A stretch of DNA of 64,000 bases from Armigeres subalbatus (GCF_024139115.2 NC_085140.1:431085240-431149239), one strand, 5' to 3'; counted from the first letter of the stretch, positions 13,501 through 28,500 are shown. Numbers and translations are program-made. The notes: generated by a model not told the origin, from the letters alone.

Positions 13501-16500
13501 AAAATTATTGTTCAAAAATCGTCAAAACCAAAAAAATGCAATAACTTTGGCAATGAATGACCGATTTTGTTTAAATTTTGCACGCTTTTTCTACTCAATT
13601 AGTTCTTTATACCAAGGGGTTAATAGGGTTTTAAGGTTGTTTACTTTCGAAGAAAAATGACTTTTTCGATAAAAAATGGTCGTTTTTCCAAAGGGAATAT
13701 TTTTCACCAACAGATCTAGGATAAAAAAATAAACCCGTAAGGCAATTAAGGAACTAAAGAGCTTTCATCTCATATATAATGTAGAAGCGCCAACTCAAGA
13801 ATTTCTAAAAAAAATCGCAATTTTCTGCAACACTGTTTATTCAAAAGAAATTTCGTACAAACTTTGACCCTACTTAAATTGATGTTTTCCGATCTGGTGA
13901 AAACTGTCCAAACTTTTTTGTCGAAGTTGAAATTAAAAATCAGAATTTTCTATTAGGGGAGTGTAGGGTAAAATAGTCCTTTAAAAATAAATGTAAAAAA
14001 AAACAAAAAACAAAGCAGAAAATACATAAGTTTAAAAAAACTGTTTCTTCTTCCTTTCAATTCATCTATATTTTTCGTCTCAATAGATACGTATATCCTT
14101 CGCTGATCTATTTTAGATAGGACCAAAATAAGTGCCTTAAACAGTTTGCACGTCTTTCGCAAACTGAAACAAAAATGAACGGATTCGACGAAAGTGCTTG
14201 TTGATATTTTTTTGAATCAGCTACAATTACTGTGGGTACCGGTACTGATGTTGCTTTAACAGCTATGCGAAAAAAAACAATTATTCTTAACGGCAAATGA
14301 GCAATTTCGTAGCGTTTAAACATAGCTTGTTGGTGGAGCTGCTTCTCAGATTATATTTTTCTTTTGTACCTACTTGCATCATGTTACCATAGGCTTGTTT
14401 TTGTAGCTTGTAACAATTGTGCGGTATTCATAACTCTCTTTCATCCTCCATCATTATCAGTTTGAACCAAATTCTGTAAGTTTATTGTCAAACCGTGTAC
14501 CATTCATACATTTTGATTACTAACCTTCAAACTGCTAGCTAATATTACAGAGATACAATCTAAACAAAATGTTTGACTGAATGGACTATACCAGTTCTAA
14601 TCGGGTGTATATGTTTTCAAGGGTTGGACAATTTTATCTCATACACGTAAAAAAATAACCTTATATGTTATGGCAAAAAACCATTCGAAAATACTTATAC
14701 TCTTCATTATGCCACCTAATGGATGATCCAATTGCAAAAAGCTAATAACATTCATAAGTTAATGAAAAGTATAAGTTTCGGAATGTATGAGACTAATGCG
14801 ATGTATAAGTTTTTTCTTATACATATCATTAAGCGCCTGCTTTGGCAAAACAGTATTAAAAATATTAATATTAAATAACATTATTTTTTTTTACGTGTAG
14901 GTAATGGAATACCCTCGATTCTATGTTTACACAACTGTGTGAAAAACACTCCAAAGTTTAACAAAGTTGCATTCATTTTGCACAATACCGGAAAAACTTC
15001 TTTTTTTCTACAACGAGCTGGTTTTTTACACGGAGAGCGTAACAATGTAATGTGTATACTATTGAATAGGACAGAGTATCAATTGTCTGACGATTTGAAA
15101 ACACACCCCTCATGAAAATACTTCAAATTCTAGGATACACGTTTCTACACTCATAGATAAAGTATATATTTAATTGTTGACAGATCAAAAACCATAAAAA
15201 TACTAAGCTTGGAAGAATTTCGAAGCAAACAAGCAAAATCATTAGATTAGTTGCCAGTTGGGTCGGAATAATCAAATCTAAGAAGTGTGGTTACGATTAT
15301 CTTGTTTCGTAACATTATTTATATTTGGAGATCTATTTTACCCCTCTCTCCCCATCCCAATATTTTGCCAAATAGTTTTATCTACATATGTGTAGATATT
15401 ACCTTAAATAAACCTTGTAAGTTTCAGCCAGATGCTGAAACATCGATAAACTGGAATTGCGATTCTCACAAACTGGCTTGCAAACAAACAGTGCAATGTG
15501 CAGAAACTCATAATTTGATTGATTGTTCTTAAGTCGGCGCACTGAAATAAGTTTCAATAAGTTTGATGTATATTCTGCTTGAGCTCACATATAAAAATTT
15601 ATGAATTTTTGACATTTTATTTTTACAAGGCTATTTTACCTAATTTACCGAAATTGCTGTCGTTAAGAATAATTGTTTTTTTTTCGCATAGATGTACCAG
15701 CAACATCACTACCGGTACCCACATTAATTGTAGCTTATTCAAAAAAATATCAACAAGCACGTTCGCCGAATTCGTTCATTTTTGTTTCAGTTTGCGAAAA
15801 AAGTGCTAGTGTTTAAGGCACTTATTTTGGTTCTATTTAACTTCTGTTGAAAATTGTTCTGCAAATAGTTTGCTATCTAATATAGATCAGCGAGGGATAT
15901 ACGTATCTATTGAGACGAAAAATATAGATGAATTGAAAGGAAGAAGAAACAGTTTTTTTAAACTTATGTATTTTCTGCTAAAACTCATATAAAAAAATGA
16001 TGTATTTTTTGACATTTATTTTTAAAGGACTATTTTACCCTACACTCCCTTAATAGAAAATTCTGATTTTTTATTTCAACTTAGACAAAAAAGTTTGGAC
16101 AGTTTTCACCAGATCGGAAAACATCAACTTAAGTAGGGTCAAAATTTGTACGAACTTTCTTTTGAATAAACAGTGTTGCAGAAAATTGCGATTTTTTTTA
16201 GAAATTCTTGAGTTGGCGCTTCTACATTATATATGAGATGAAAGCTCTTTAGTTCCTTAATTGCCTTATGGGTTTAGATTTTTATCCTAGATCTGTTGGT
16301 GAAAAATATTCCCTTTGGAAAAACGACCATTTTTTATCGAAAAATTCATTTTTCTCCGAAAGTAAACAACTTTAAAACCCTATTAACCCCTTGGTATAAA
16401 GTACTAATTGAGTAGAAAAAGCGTGCAAAATTTAAACAAAATCGGTTACTCATTGCCAAAGTTATTGCATTTTTTTGGTTTTGGCGATTTTTGAACAATA

Positions 16501-19500
16501 ATTTTTGAAGGGCCGTTTTACCCCACTTCCCCTCAATGAAAAAATCTGAAAATTTGAAAAATGCCTTCTCTTACATATATGAACAAACCCTGAAAATTTC
16601 ATCCAAATCGGAGAACATCGTTGCAACCTCCCTTGGAAAGGGGGTCGCGCTTCTCGCGAAATGGCTCTTAAATTGTATCGAAAATCATTGGACTGTTGTG
16701 CGTCCAGTTCAGCACTGAATTTTTAACATAACTCTATGTGGTCAAAATCTCACAAGAAGATGAACTGTTTGAATTTTGATTAGAACCAGTATCATGAATT
16801 AAATTTAGTAGTACTTGCAGAATTTGCACATTAAACTTTGGAAGTGCTTGTGGCAATATCCCAGTGGGGGATGTAATGCCAACAAAGAACCATCCAAAAA
16901 TTTTTCTACAAAAAAGTTACATTTATTATGTTTTTTAATATATAAGGGAGAATGCATTTACGCACGAACCAGCACACGTGCTTAGTAGTTGTCAATCAAG
17001 TGGTATGGTACTTGAACCGGCTATTGGTCCGAGTACTCTACACACTCAGTTTTTATTTCTGCAGCTCGACAAAAATCCGCACAGCCGTGCGCCAGCAAAA
17101 TAAATAACTGATATTCCGGCAAAAATAGCGTTTGTTAGCTGATTTTCGGCAAATTATTTGCTGATTAACAGCAATTTTGACAGAAATCTCGGCAAAAAAC
17201 ATGTTTGCTGGGGCACGGCTGTGCGATTCTCGGTAAAAGTTCAACATTTTGCTGAGATCCCGGTAAAAAAAAATAAGTGTGTACTATCATGCATTTATTT
17301 CTGAAACGAACATGCAGCCTTTCTCGGTGCACTGAAAAAAGGTGGAAAATAAACCTAGTTTAAGCAGTACAAGCATACGATTGATTGTAATAGCCCCCGT
17401 TAGGCGAACAATTTACGAAAAGGAAAAATTCGAGTTCGCACCATCAAACGACCACGTTGACACAGTTGTAAATGAGCCGGCGAACGCGAGGCAAACATTA
17501 GCGGGCACGGGACACCGCGGCGGCGCTCCTATATGGCGACGATGGTGTGTGAAAGTCTCATCTCGGAGATCCGTCGACGAACGAGACTGTGATTGATATT
17601 AATCTGTGGCAGTTTCAATTTATCACATCATCAAAACCCAAAGCAGACCGACCGACCGACGACGGAGGACTACATCGTCTTGCAACTCTGCTCGGCTGAT
17701 TTGCTGCTCAATTGGGCGAATACCTAGTTCTTTTTCTGTTGACGGTTTGTCAGTTTGCAGATCCTCGGGGAAAGCATACTCGTGACCGGGTGCCTCATCG
17801 CTTCGACGACGCTGGTAACATTATACTTCCATTTGGTTTGACCCTCGCTCGGAACGTGAGGTGCTGAGCTGCGTTGAATATTCTGCCCAGAAAAAAAACA
17901 GCTGTTCCGTATATTTCAGTTGGGCAACAAGCCGGGCGACGACGAGCAGCGATTTTCACTCTGTTCTATGCGTATTGCTAGCTATTTAATCCATAATACA
18001 CCCACGATTCAAACGTATAGTCATATCTCGACACAATTCTGATGATATTGGGTTGTTGTAGCATCTATTTGAGAAAAATTGTAACGCAAGTAGAAACCGA
18101 CACCGAATTTCAACTAAATTGTATCGATAAGTGGATTGTTTAGAACGAAGCTTGGTCCATGTTATTATTTAATTTAGGTAGTCGTTCTGTTTTATCTCCT
18201 GCATCTGCACGGTTAGATAAAAGTACCTAATTTTAGGTACTTTTTTCTCTTGCATCTCCTTCCCTCTTCCCTTTGTTGTCATAAAATGAAAAGCAAAACC
18301 ACTCAACAAGGGCATTAAAGTGTGGGAACCCAACGTTAAGTAATCTCATGTTTACAAAAGTTGAGTGAAATTTACCTAACTTTTGGTTAGTTTCTATCTA
18401 AAATTAAGTATGTTTTACTTAATATTAAGTGAATTTCACTTAATTTCAAGAAAAAATTACTTAATTTTGGGTTCCCACACTGAACCCCCGATTTGAGTGA
18501 AAAGTACCTAATATTAGGTACTTTTTTCTAACCGTGTGGAACCAAAAGAAACGTGAAGTGACAACTCAGAGATCAGTATTGCATTTGCCTAAAACCAACA
18601 ACATATTCTAAATGAACCATTTGCTTGACAAACTGCATATTTACATTTTACACAATTCCAAGAAAGCAACAAAAAAATTGTTTTTGAACAAATTGGCAGC
18701 GAATATTTCTATTTCTTTGATACAGATCAATAGTTTTTGGCAACACTCAACATCTTGGGACACTTCCATTATGATAACTGCAAGCAGTACTCCATAATTG
18801 ATCTTCAAAATGCGTATACATAGGGGAACGGTTCGGCACTTGATCCCATAGCTCCTATTTCCATCCCATCAAAAACAAAGCAATGAAACGGATCGTGGTT
18901 TGTTTCTTATTTTTGTGATTTTTTTCACCAGTGAGCACGCTTGTTAGCAAAAAAAAGCGACGAGATTGGTGCTGTTTTTCTTTGTTTTGCGATGAGATGA
19001 ATATAATATAATATAATATTATGTTCAGTGAGGGAACAGTTCCCCTATGTAGTTCAAATATTCCATTGTTTTATTAGACAAAAAAAAAGCTCCCCCGAAA
19101 AACAGAAATTCTCTATAAAAAATTAGGAAATTGCCAATACCGATGATGGCAAAAGATGCTCATACAATAAATAAATCTAAAATTTCCACAAATAGTGCAA
19201 AATTGTCATAAACAGTTAAAATTGTTTCACAAAACAAAAATAAATTAGCTCCAAAAGCAAAAATTGTAATTATAAAAGATGAATGAAAGAAATAAAGAAA
19301 TAAAAATGTTTTACGAAAATAATACAAAATTTTCATAAATAAATCAATATTAGCGATAAACAATTAGTTACAAGATTATAAAGTTTTCCACAAATTGAAT
19401 ACTTTTTTTTACTAAGAATTAAAAACTTTCCACGAAAAAAACAATAAAGAGCAATGAAAAAATATGAAAATTTCCATAAAAAAATCACTGAGCATTTTTC

Positions 19501-22500
19501 CTTAGACCACCCCTTCTTTAAAAGCTTTTAAAGTTCATGAAAAATTTTATCAATTTTATTGCTTTGTTGCATTTCTTTATGGAAATTTTCTAATTATGTT
19601 AATGTTCTTTAGATTATTTAGTGGAAAATTTTCAATTTTTATGGAAAAGAAATTAATTAGTGGAAAATTTTGTAATTATTCATTGCCAATATTGATTTAT
19701 TTATGGAAATTTTGTATTTTTTGTGGATCATTTTGAATTCTTTGTGGCAAAATCTTCTTTTATAATTGCATTTTTTGCTTTTAAAAGTGCTAATTTATAT
19801 TGTGGAAAATTCTCAATTGCTTATGGAAATTTTAAATTATTTGTGGATTTTTTTTATTTATTTATTACTCATACCCTGATTTATTTATTGGCAATTTACA
19901 TTTTTTAATGGAAAATTTCTAATTCTTCATGGAAATTTTATTTTGTTGTCGTTTTATTTATGTTCAAATCAATGCCGAAAAAATTAAAAATGTGCATTCT
20001 GTGCAAAATGAGTTCGCCGCCTTACCAAACTGACTATCTACAAAACGCTTATTAGACCGGTAGTTCTCTACAGACACGAGACCTGGACGATGCTCGTCAA
20101 GGACCAACGCGCACTGGGAGTTTTCGAAAGGAAAAGTGCTGCGTACCATCAATGGTGGGGTGCAGATGGTGAAAAATCGGAAGACTGCGGTGGACCGGGC
20201 ACGTAGTCAGAATGTCAGACAGTAATCCGGTGAAAATGGTTTTCGACAAAGATCCGACGGGAACAAGAAGGCGAGGTGCACAGCGGGCAAAGTAAATCGA
20301 TCAGGTGGAGGACGATTTGCGGATCCTCCGCAGACTGCGTTGTTAGCGACGTGCAGCCATGAACCGATTTGAATGAAGAAGACTTTTATGTACTGCGCAG
20401 GCCACTCCTGCCTTAGTCTGGTAATAAATAAAAAACTTCTCTGAAACATATTTTAGAAGTTCAGCCGCATGAACATTGTTTGGATCTCGTCAAGTTTTTT
20501 TTTTCAAGTAGGGTTTTCTAGTTGTTTTTAATTTTGATTAATGTCCAAAAATTCAAGTTCCTCTATGGACATTGTGTGTTTTTGATGTGAACATTTTTGT
20601 AACTGTTGTTAGTACAGTTTTCCCGTATTTTATTATATTTAGATATTATACTTGGCAAATTTGTGTTCACATTCTGGATCCAATAGCATCAATATAACGA
20701 TTGAATTCCATTTATAGTTTTTCGTTATTTGTTACTTTTTTTATGTTTCAAGATGTAAGATAAAAGTTTAGTGGCTCCAAATAGCTCAAATCAAAGTCAT
20801 GAGTAAATGCTCAGCGATGAACAGGAACCTGATGCCTGAAAGTCTATTTCGATTGCAGAAAACACCCCTTAGATATTCTTAAAGTGAGGACCCTTATGGT
20901 AGATTTAATAAAGTCTTCCAAATAAATAAAAACCGAATTTTTCGGGTCAATAAACCCAATCATGAAGTAGATCAGTGGATTTTTTTTTTTCAAGATCGTT
21001 TATTTGGTAGGCTCAGGCGTGTATAACACTTTACGGAGCCATGGTTCTTTATTATAGTTTGGAGAGAATCTTTCGACTGAGAAAACTTGTAGTAAAGTGT
21101 CTTTCGGTTCGGCGTTGCAGTCTCGAAAAAATTAAAAACTATTTAGTTTCAATGTCCGACGTTTCGATGTTGATATAGTTCTTTATTATATGTACAATCA
21201 ATATCATCAATATTATAAGGTGAGTAACAGAGGGGAAGAAGCCACGGTACTCATGGTGACTAGAGGTTAGATTTACAATGTTTAAGGATGGACGGGGATT
21301 AGGATTAGGGAGTCAGCGAATCATCGTAATCAAGGAATCATCCGGTCTTTCGGCGCCAGGGACGATGTGGCGTCTCGTCGTGCTCAAGGAATGGTTCGAC
21401 TTGGGGCATGTTCCGAATGGCCAGAGACTAAACAAAAACAAACTTTGAAGAAATAAAAAACATAGATTTTGACGTCAGAAGTACAAAGAAAACTATAAAT
21501 GGTCGGGGTTCTGCCAAACCGCACTGAGCGGCTTTTTGACTGTCTTGTGATGTTTGGTGCGTACAAGTAAAACGTAAATCATTTCATATCAATTCACTAG
21601 TGCATTTGATGAAGGATATCCTCAGTTATGGGTTTGAGATGTATCCGATAAGAATTGTGGTCAATTAAATCTACTAACCAAAAACTTAGTCTGAAAAATG
21701 GGAGAATTTTTGTTGGCGCTTGGTGCGATTTGGCAGAACCCCGGCCAACTGGCCTGCATATAGACCACATCATGATCTCCTCGGGTCACAAGGGTATCCA
21801 AAAGTCGCTCTCTGGATGCGTGATATTCTGAACCAAACTACGTGGTCGATATTATCTTAATGGGATCCGCGCCTACATAAGTTACTATCGACAAGGTATT
21901 CTGTATACAGATGTTAGTGAATTGGACATAATCCTCGACTTCACGCGAACAACTTAAGTCCTCACTTCTGAACCACGCTCAAGCGTAAACTTTTGGAACT
22001 ATGGAAAAAAAGTCACCATCCAAGTTCGTTGTGTGTCCAATCCTTTAGCCAACTCTGAAGAGTACTCTGACGGAAACACTTGTTGTTCAAGAGTTGTCTA
22101 TCATGAACTTCACATTCCTTTGCTAGCGAGTCCGTCTTTTCATTGCCATAGATTGAACAGTGACACGGGACCCAAACAATTTAATCTTAAATGTAAGTAA
22201 GATCCGTGTTTTCAACGAGCGGAGTGCCTTGATAGAACTGAGACTATCCAAGAAGATGAAATAATGATCTACTGGATAATCGGGAAATATCCCCAAAGCG
22301 AAGCTAATTGCTGCCTGCTCAGCAACATAAACCGAACACGGTTCCTGAAGTTTTCGGAAGGTGGTGTAGCCTCTCGGCTGCTCCGACGGGATAAATTTTA
22401 TGGGAATTTATGCTGAGCACTGGTTCGTCTTATTCTATAGTATCGTTGCACTCCAATATGCACTCACTCCAGCGGGAGCCTCAAATTTTTGACAAACTTA

Positions 22501-25500
22501 CCGTTAGGGGTTGGTAACACCTAATTTCTACCATCAAGGAATATCTTATCCACGGTAAACGACAACTCTTACAGCGGACTCGACAAAGTGGAAATTGCAG
22601 TACAAAAGGGATTAGGTGAACTTAAAAAACCTTAAGGAATGCGTCTGTTCAAATAATTTAGCCTAATGAATCATTTTACATGCTTGTTTTATTTGCCCAT
22701 ATTAGGGCTAATGAGAGAAACGGTTTTAAAGGGTGTACATACGCTTTCTTTGGAGACTGGTTGACTCGTTGGCTAGCATTGTTGATTGGCTGGATTCGTT
22801 TGGAGGATGGGCGATGAATGTAGTGAGGCCGAATCGAACGGCGGAGTGCCGCACTGCGGTGGCGATGGACGAAGCGAGGCCGATTGCAACGGCGGAGTGC
22901 CGCACTGCGGTGGCGATGGGCGAAGCTAGGCCGAATCGAACGGCGGAGTGCCGCACTGCGGGGGCAATGGACGTAGGAAGGCCGATTTGAACGGCGGAGT
23001 GCCGCACTGCGGTGGCGATGGACGTAGGAAGGCCGATTCGAACGGCGGAGTGCCGCACTGCGGTGGCGGTGGACGTAGGAAGGCCGATTCGAACGGCGGA
23101 GTGCCGCACTGCGGTGGCGATGGGCGAAGCGAGGCCGATTCGAACGGCGGAGTGCCGCACTGCGGTGGCGATGGGCATAGGAAGGCCGATTCGAATGGCG
23201 GAGTGCAGCACTGCGGTGGCGATGGACGTAGGAAGGCCAATTCAAACGGCGGAGTGCCGCACTGAGGTGGCAATGGGCGTAGCAAGGCCGATTCGAACGG
23301 CGGAATGCCGCACTGCGGTGGCGATGGACGCAGCAAGGCCGAATCGAACGGCGGAGTGCCGCACTGAGGTAGCGATGGGCGTAGTTAGGCCGAATCGAAC
23401 GGCAGAGTATTTTTGTTTGTGTCTTTATTATGGAGACTTTCAGCCCTAGGCTGGCTCGTCTCCGGAGAACGGACAACGGCAGAGTGGATGTCAGGAATGC
23501 TAAACTCCTATATGCACGTTTTATTTCTAAGTCCACGTTCTTAGGAAGATGGCGCTCGTCTTCGCCGAAGTCGATTCCAAAATGGCCGCCGAGGTGGCTT
23601 TCTGTACCCACGGCGTTCCGTGTCGCCCACTTTTGACTCTCGAATCGGGCTCTAGGGACCGCTGCGGAGAAAAGATGTCCCTCGCACGAGGGTTGTAAAA
23701 GAAAAGGCCCGATTTGAGTGATTGCCGATCTCTTACCTAGGTTTCATTTCCTTTCGGTATTAATTAAGAGAACCCGAAATTTACCCTTCGACGGTTCGTC
23801 AATGTTGGCAACCATTCCGCGTTGATCATAAAATTGACCACCAGGGCACGTAGTTGACGTAGTTGAGATAAACTTTAAGGAATTTTGAACGACAAGTCAG
23901 TTTATCGAAGCTATCTAAGACAAGTGTGTTACTTATTCAACATTTGATGAATATTCAAAGTGAGAGCTCCAAGTAACTGTTTGGGAGTGAGACGAAGGGA
24001 TGTAAGGACTTATGTCACATAATTTCTCTGCCCCATATCACCCGAACATCCCCACGGAGAGGCAAACACTCTCGCCATAAATTCAGCCTCAATCTTAGAG
24101 TCAAGTAATAGTTGAGGGTGGTATGCAAGCTCTAATCAGTGCGCAGGAAGCAACGATAGGGTCCAAACGCACTAACGCACAAGCGCATTTAAATGTTTAT
24201 TATTCTGTTTTAATTGTTAAATAAATGATTGTAGTGTTAATGTAAATCTCGCGCTTAGTTTCATAGGAGCGTAACTGTATTGATCGATTTCTCTTTGTCG
24301 ATATTTTCTTTTTATTATTGTATCGAATTGACATAGTTTGTCGATAGTTTAATGGTTTGGTGTGATATAAGGATGATTGTATCTTGCACCAAAATCAAGA
24401 ATCACGGTTGTAGCTTTTGAAACAATTGAGTTATTAACAAAATATAAAATCGATTAAGAGAAATCGATCAATACAGTTACGCCCCTATGAAACTAAGCGC
24501 GAGAAATCATGTTGTTGTGAACCTAATATACTATGCGGAAAGCGTAAATCTTATGGTAATTGTGAAGAAGTAAGGAAATTCCAAGAGACAAGAAAAGAGC
24601 AAAGGGCCACACAGGCAAATCAGTTCGTTTGGTATTTCTTCTAAGACATGTTGGGCCTAGAACAACGATCACTTTCGAATGTATTAGGCCAAGGCCCCAA
24701 CAGTAACGGCACTTTAAAGGAGTGACTCCAGCAAGCACATCTAGGCTCATGTTATGCGTTGAATGCATGCAGCCAAAGGCAATACGCAAACAACGATACT
24801 GAATTCGTTCCAATTTGATCAGGTGGCAATCAGCTGCTGAGAGGAAGCAGAAAGAGCCGTACTCTAAAACACAGAGAATACTCGTTCTATAGAGTTTGAT
24901 GAGTTATTCCAGGTGAGCTCCCCACCATGTTCTGGAGATAGAACGTATAGAAAATTTAATTCTTTTTCGGCATTTCTCTATCAAATACTCAAAATGCAGT
25001 TTCCAGGTACATTCACAATCTAACGCGACCCCAAGGTGTTTAGAAGATAAAGATTGGTTGATGTCATCATTCAACAGCTTGAGTTTCAGTTGAGTCGAGT
25101 ACCGCTTCTTAGTAAACACAACCAACTGAGTTTTTTGCGGTGAAAGTTTGATCCCTAAATGTCTGGCCCAAACAGTCAGATAGGCATCGTGGCGGTACCC
25201 TTGGTTGGACCGCGAAGGGGGCTCCTCAAGCTCCTTTCCATCCGGTGTTGAACTTAATCTAGAATTAAAAAACACCTAAATAAAGATTTAAAAAAAAGTA
25301 AAACCAAACAGTCAGATTATATACACCCAACCGGCGGATGTTAGTTTTTCTAACAATTATGTATAAGAATCTACCAAAACCTGTTTAAGAACTGGGCATA
25401 TGCGAAAATGTAAGATACTTATACAAGTATTGTATAAGAATCTAACAATTTTGTAAGCTTTTCTAACAATATTTGTATGATAGCTTACATTTTTTTGTAT

Positions 25501-28500
25501 GAGAATCCAACAATTTTGCATATGCCCAGTTCTTATACAGATTTTGGTAGATTCTTATACAGAATTGTTAGAAAATCTAACAACCGCCGGTTGGGTGTAG
25601 GGTACTTTGCAATGGTCCTTGCGAGACAAAGCAAAATCTTGTTAGAGGTAGATGGCTTCGATTCCCGGTCTGGTCTAGGAAATTTAATAAAAGTATCATG
25701 ATAACCGAATGCTAAAATAGTAGCATTAAAACCTCGTAATTAATAACTGTGGAAGTGCTTTATCATATTTTTAAACATCTTTTCATTTACACCCGTGCTC
25801 TTCAATTGTTTTCGTTTTCGAATGAAAGTTAACGCCAATAATATCAAATGAGAAAATGATTCGATCATTTCAGATTGTGAATATCAGAATGATGATTATT
25901 TGTATTATTGCCATAAAAGGGTTACTATTCCGGTTCTCCATTTTATATGGTAAAATGCCCAATAGTAAAATAGTAGCGGAATTTAGCTCTTCCTGCCATA
26001 AGGAGTAGAAATTTTGAAAATATTAATTCCGCTTGATATCTAATATAACAAGTTATGCATCTCTTCTTCTTCAATGTCTGACTGAATTCGCTTTATAGTA
26101 GAGCTATATTATAGAGATAGGAAATTGCTTCCCGACACTTCATTTGATTTTGATGTTCCGTTTCGGTACGTTCTTCTTTTCTGTTATGGACCCCCAAAAT
26201 ATTCCTATACCTAATGGACACTCTCGTGTTTATTTTTTTACATTATTGATTTTTTTACAAAAGTGAGCGTTTGACGGAAGTTCAGTTTTCCACATTGAAT
26301 AACGAATAAGTACGATCTGGGTCGTGCCATTTGTTTGCCGTATAGTTTCTTCTTGCAAACCAAGGTAATAGTGAAATAAAAAGCTTCCACTCCACCGTAA
26401 TGTCACACCAGTGACAGTCACGCTATTTTTCACAGCGAATTGACCTGAAAATTTACCATTTATTTTTTTACATGCATGCCAATTCTCGCCATGTCGTTTG
26501 ACGCCATTCCGCCACGTCCGTCAGCCGTCCCGTCAATGAGCTTAAAATTGGAACAAAAATAAGTGTGCTAATTTTTAATTGCAAAATAATTACTTTTTTG
26601 TTCGCGCTTGATCGGTGCATTTTAAATAGATGACGGCGTAGCTTGAGGAAAAAAAGGCGAAGAAAGTGGACGACCGATATCTCAATTTGTGCAGCTCTCA
26701 TTTGTCACCAACGTCGACCACCGACCTTTCTGGTCAAGTGGTGCAAGAACGGGAAATAGCAAAGTTGAATGATTTCACCAACCTATTTGTCTGCAATTTG
26801 CTGGTAGCGAAGAAAACATTTTGAAAAATAACTGTGCTAACTAATTTAAAGACAGGATCAATTAATTTCTATTTCAGATATCATTAAATTATGACAACAT
26901 TCTGATAACATGCTGTTCCTATTTTCCCATAATGCTCAATCTAGCCCACCATTTGTATTTTCACAATAACACGATACACAAAATTTTCGATCAATCATCT
27001 GCACATCAAATTTTTGGATTCGTATTTGTTGAGTTTCGTGCTTATGGAATTGTGGTGAAGTAATTTTAAAATTAAATTCTTCTAAATTGGGAAAATACTT
27101 CACATATTTTTCATTAATTGACCTAATGGTCGCCGTGGAAAGGAACGAAATGATCAGTCCTTTTATATCTAGGTATATGTGAGATTATTTGCAAACGATC
27201 AGTGGAGCCGTAAACTGACTCGTCGGAGAGATTTATTGCCTGTTTATGAAATGCGAGGAATTTTATTCTAGGTGGTCAGGTTTCGCGATACATTGAACCT
27301 GGGTTGAACTTGAATTTGTCATCAGTTTTATCATGGGATTACTTACTTGTAAATGCATGTTATCTATCACTATTTATATTTCGCACTCATTCTTCAATAC
27401 CTGATCAAAACATAGATTAGGGAAAAAGGAAACATTTTCCTTACTTTGAAAACGATTTTCTTAAATCATTCAGGCTTCCGCATCTATTTGTCTGGTGTAT
27501 TTTGTGAAGTAAATTTTGTTTTTTTTTTCTGTGATCAATCTTAATTCGTTATAGCAATGAACCATTTCGTACATTAATTATTACCTCTTAATACATCATC
27601 AGTACACATTCGTTGGTTCTTTGTTCTGGTAAAACGATGTATGGTCATCAGCAATTAGTTCTTTATGTTACCACTGAGAACCTACATCAACGATGTACGA
27701 AGATGAGTGAAATATTCCTTTCGGCGTAAATTTCCAACAAATTAAAATGGTGTTAAATTTTTATTGCCTGCCACTTTACACTACCACCGTTGGCTGCCCA
27801 CATTTAACCAAGGCGAGGCACTCGGAAAATTTGAAAACCGACAGCACCCCAGATGAAGCAAAACGGCGCATATAGTAAAATGATCATCATCTTCATCTTC
27901 ATTGCTCACGGTCGTAAGTCATCTTGAGCCAACGCGACTAATTTCGAGCGGCAAATGGAAATCCCTGTTTTGAAGGTAATTTACACGATTTTCATCGTTT
28001 GAATATTAATAAGTGTGAACAAGTTTTAAAAGGCTTTCGTGGTTGTTGACTCGGATAGTTGATCGGATGCATTTTCCGCATAACCGCGTTCAGCAACCTG
28101 TCGTGTTCGCACTCCGGGAAAATGCATTATTCGTTTCTTGCTGAGAGATGCGGTGGTGTGACAATTGTTTGTTATTTTTAAGGTTTTTCTTTCACTGAAT
28201 CATAATTTAAAACCACGTTGCGCCACCAAACAGCTCGTAAATCTCGTCGACGGTAGGCACTAGCCAGGCAACCATTCATGTAGTTCTTTTGTGCACCTCT
28301 CCAAGTGACTCTTGACGAGGACCACAGGAACAAGACGTGTCGCGTACGTAGAACTCGGTCGAAGATTGAAATCGCCCAGGCCAAAGCTGTTGACACGCCG
28401 GGATTAGCCGATCCGGGTGCGCAAAAGGCAGGGAAATTTATTACCCACCGAGTCCTCTATATGGGATTCTCTTGTTTCCAACCTCTGCAACGTCAGCAGC

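Noticed and set aside
22676..23611. 311-codon minus-strand frame with 17-residue repeats
   Set aside because: The length is explained by a 51-bp tandem repeat; five frames are open at once, and the non-repeat ends include the dispersed stem-loop repeat.
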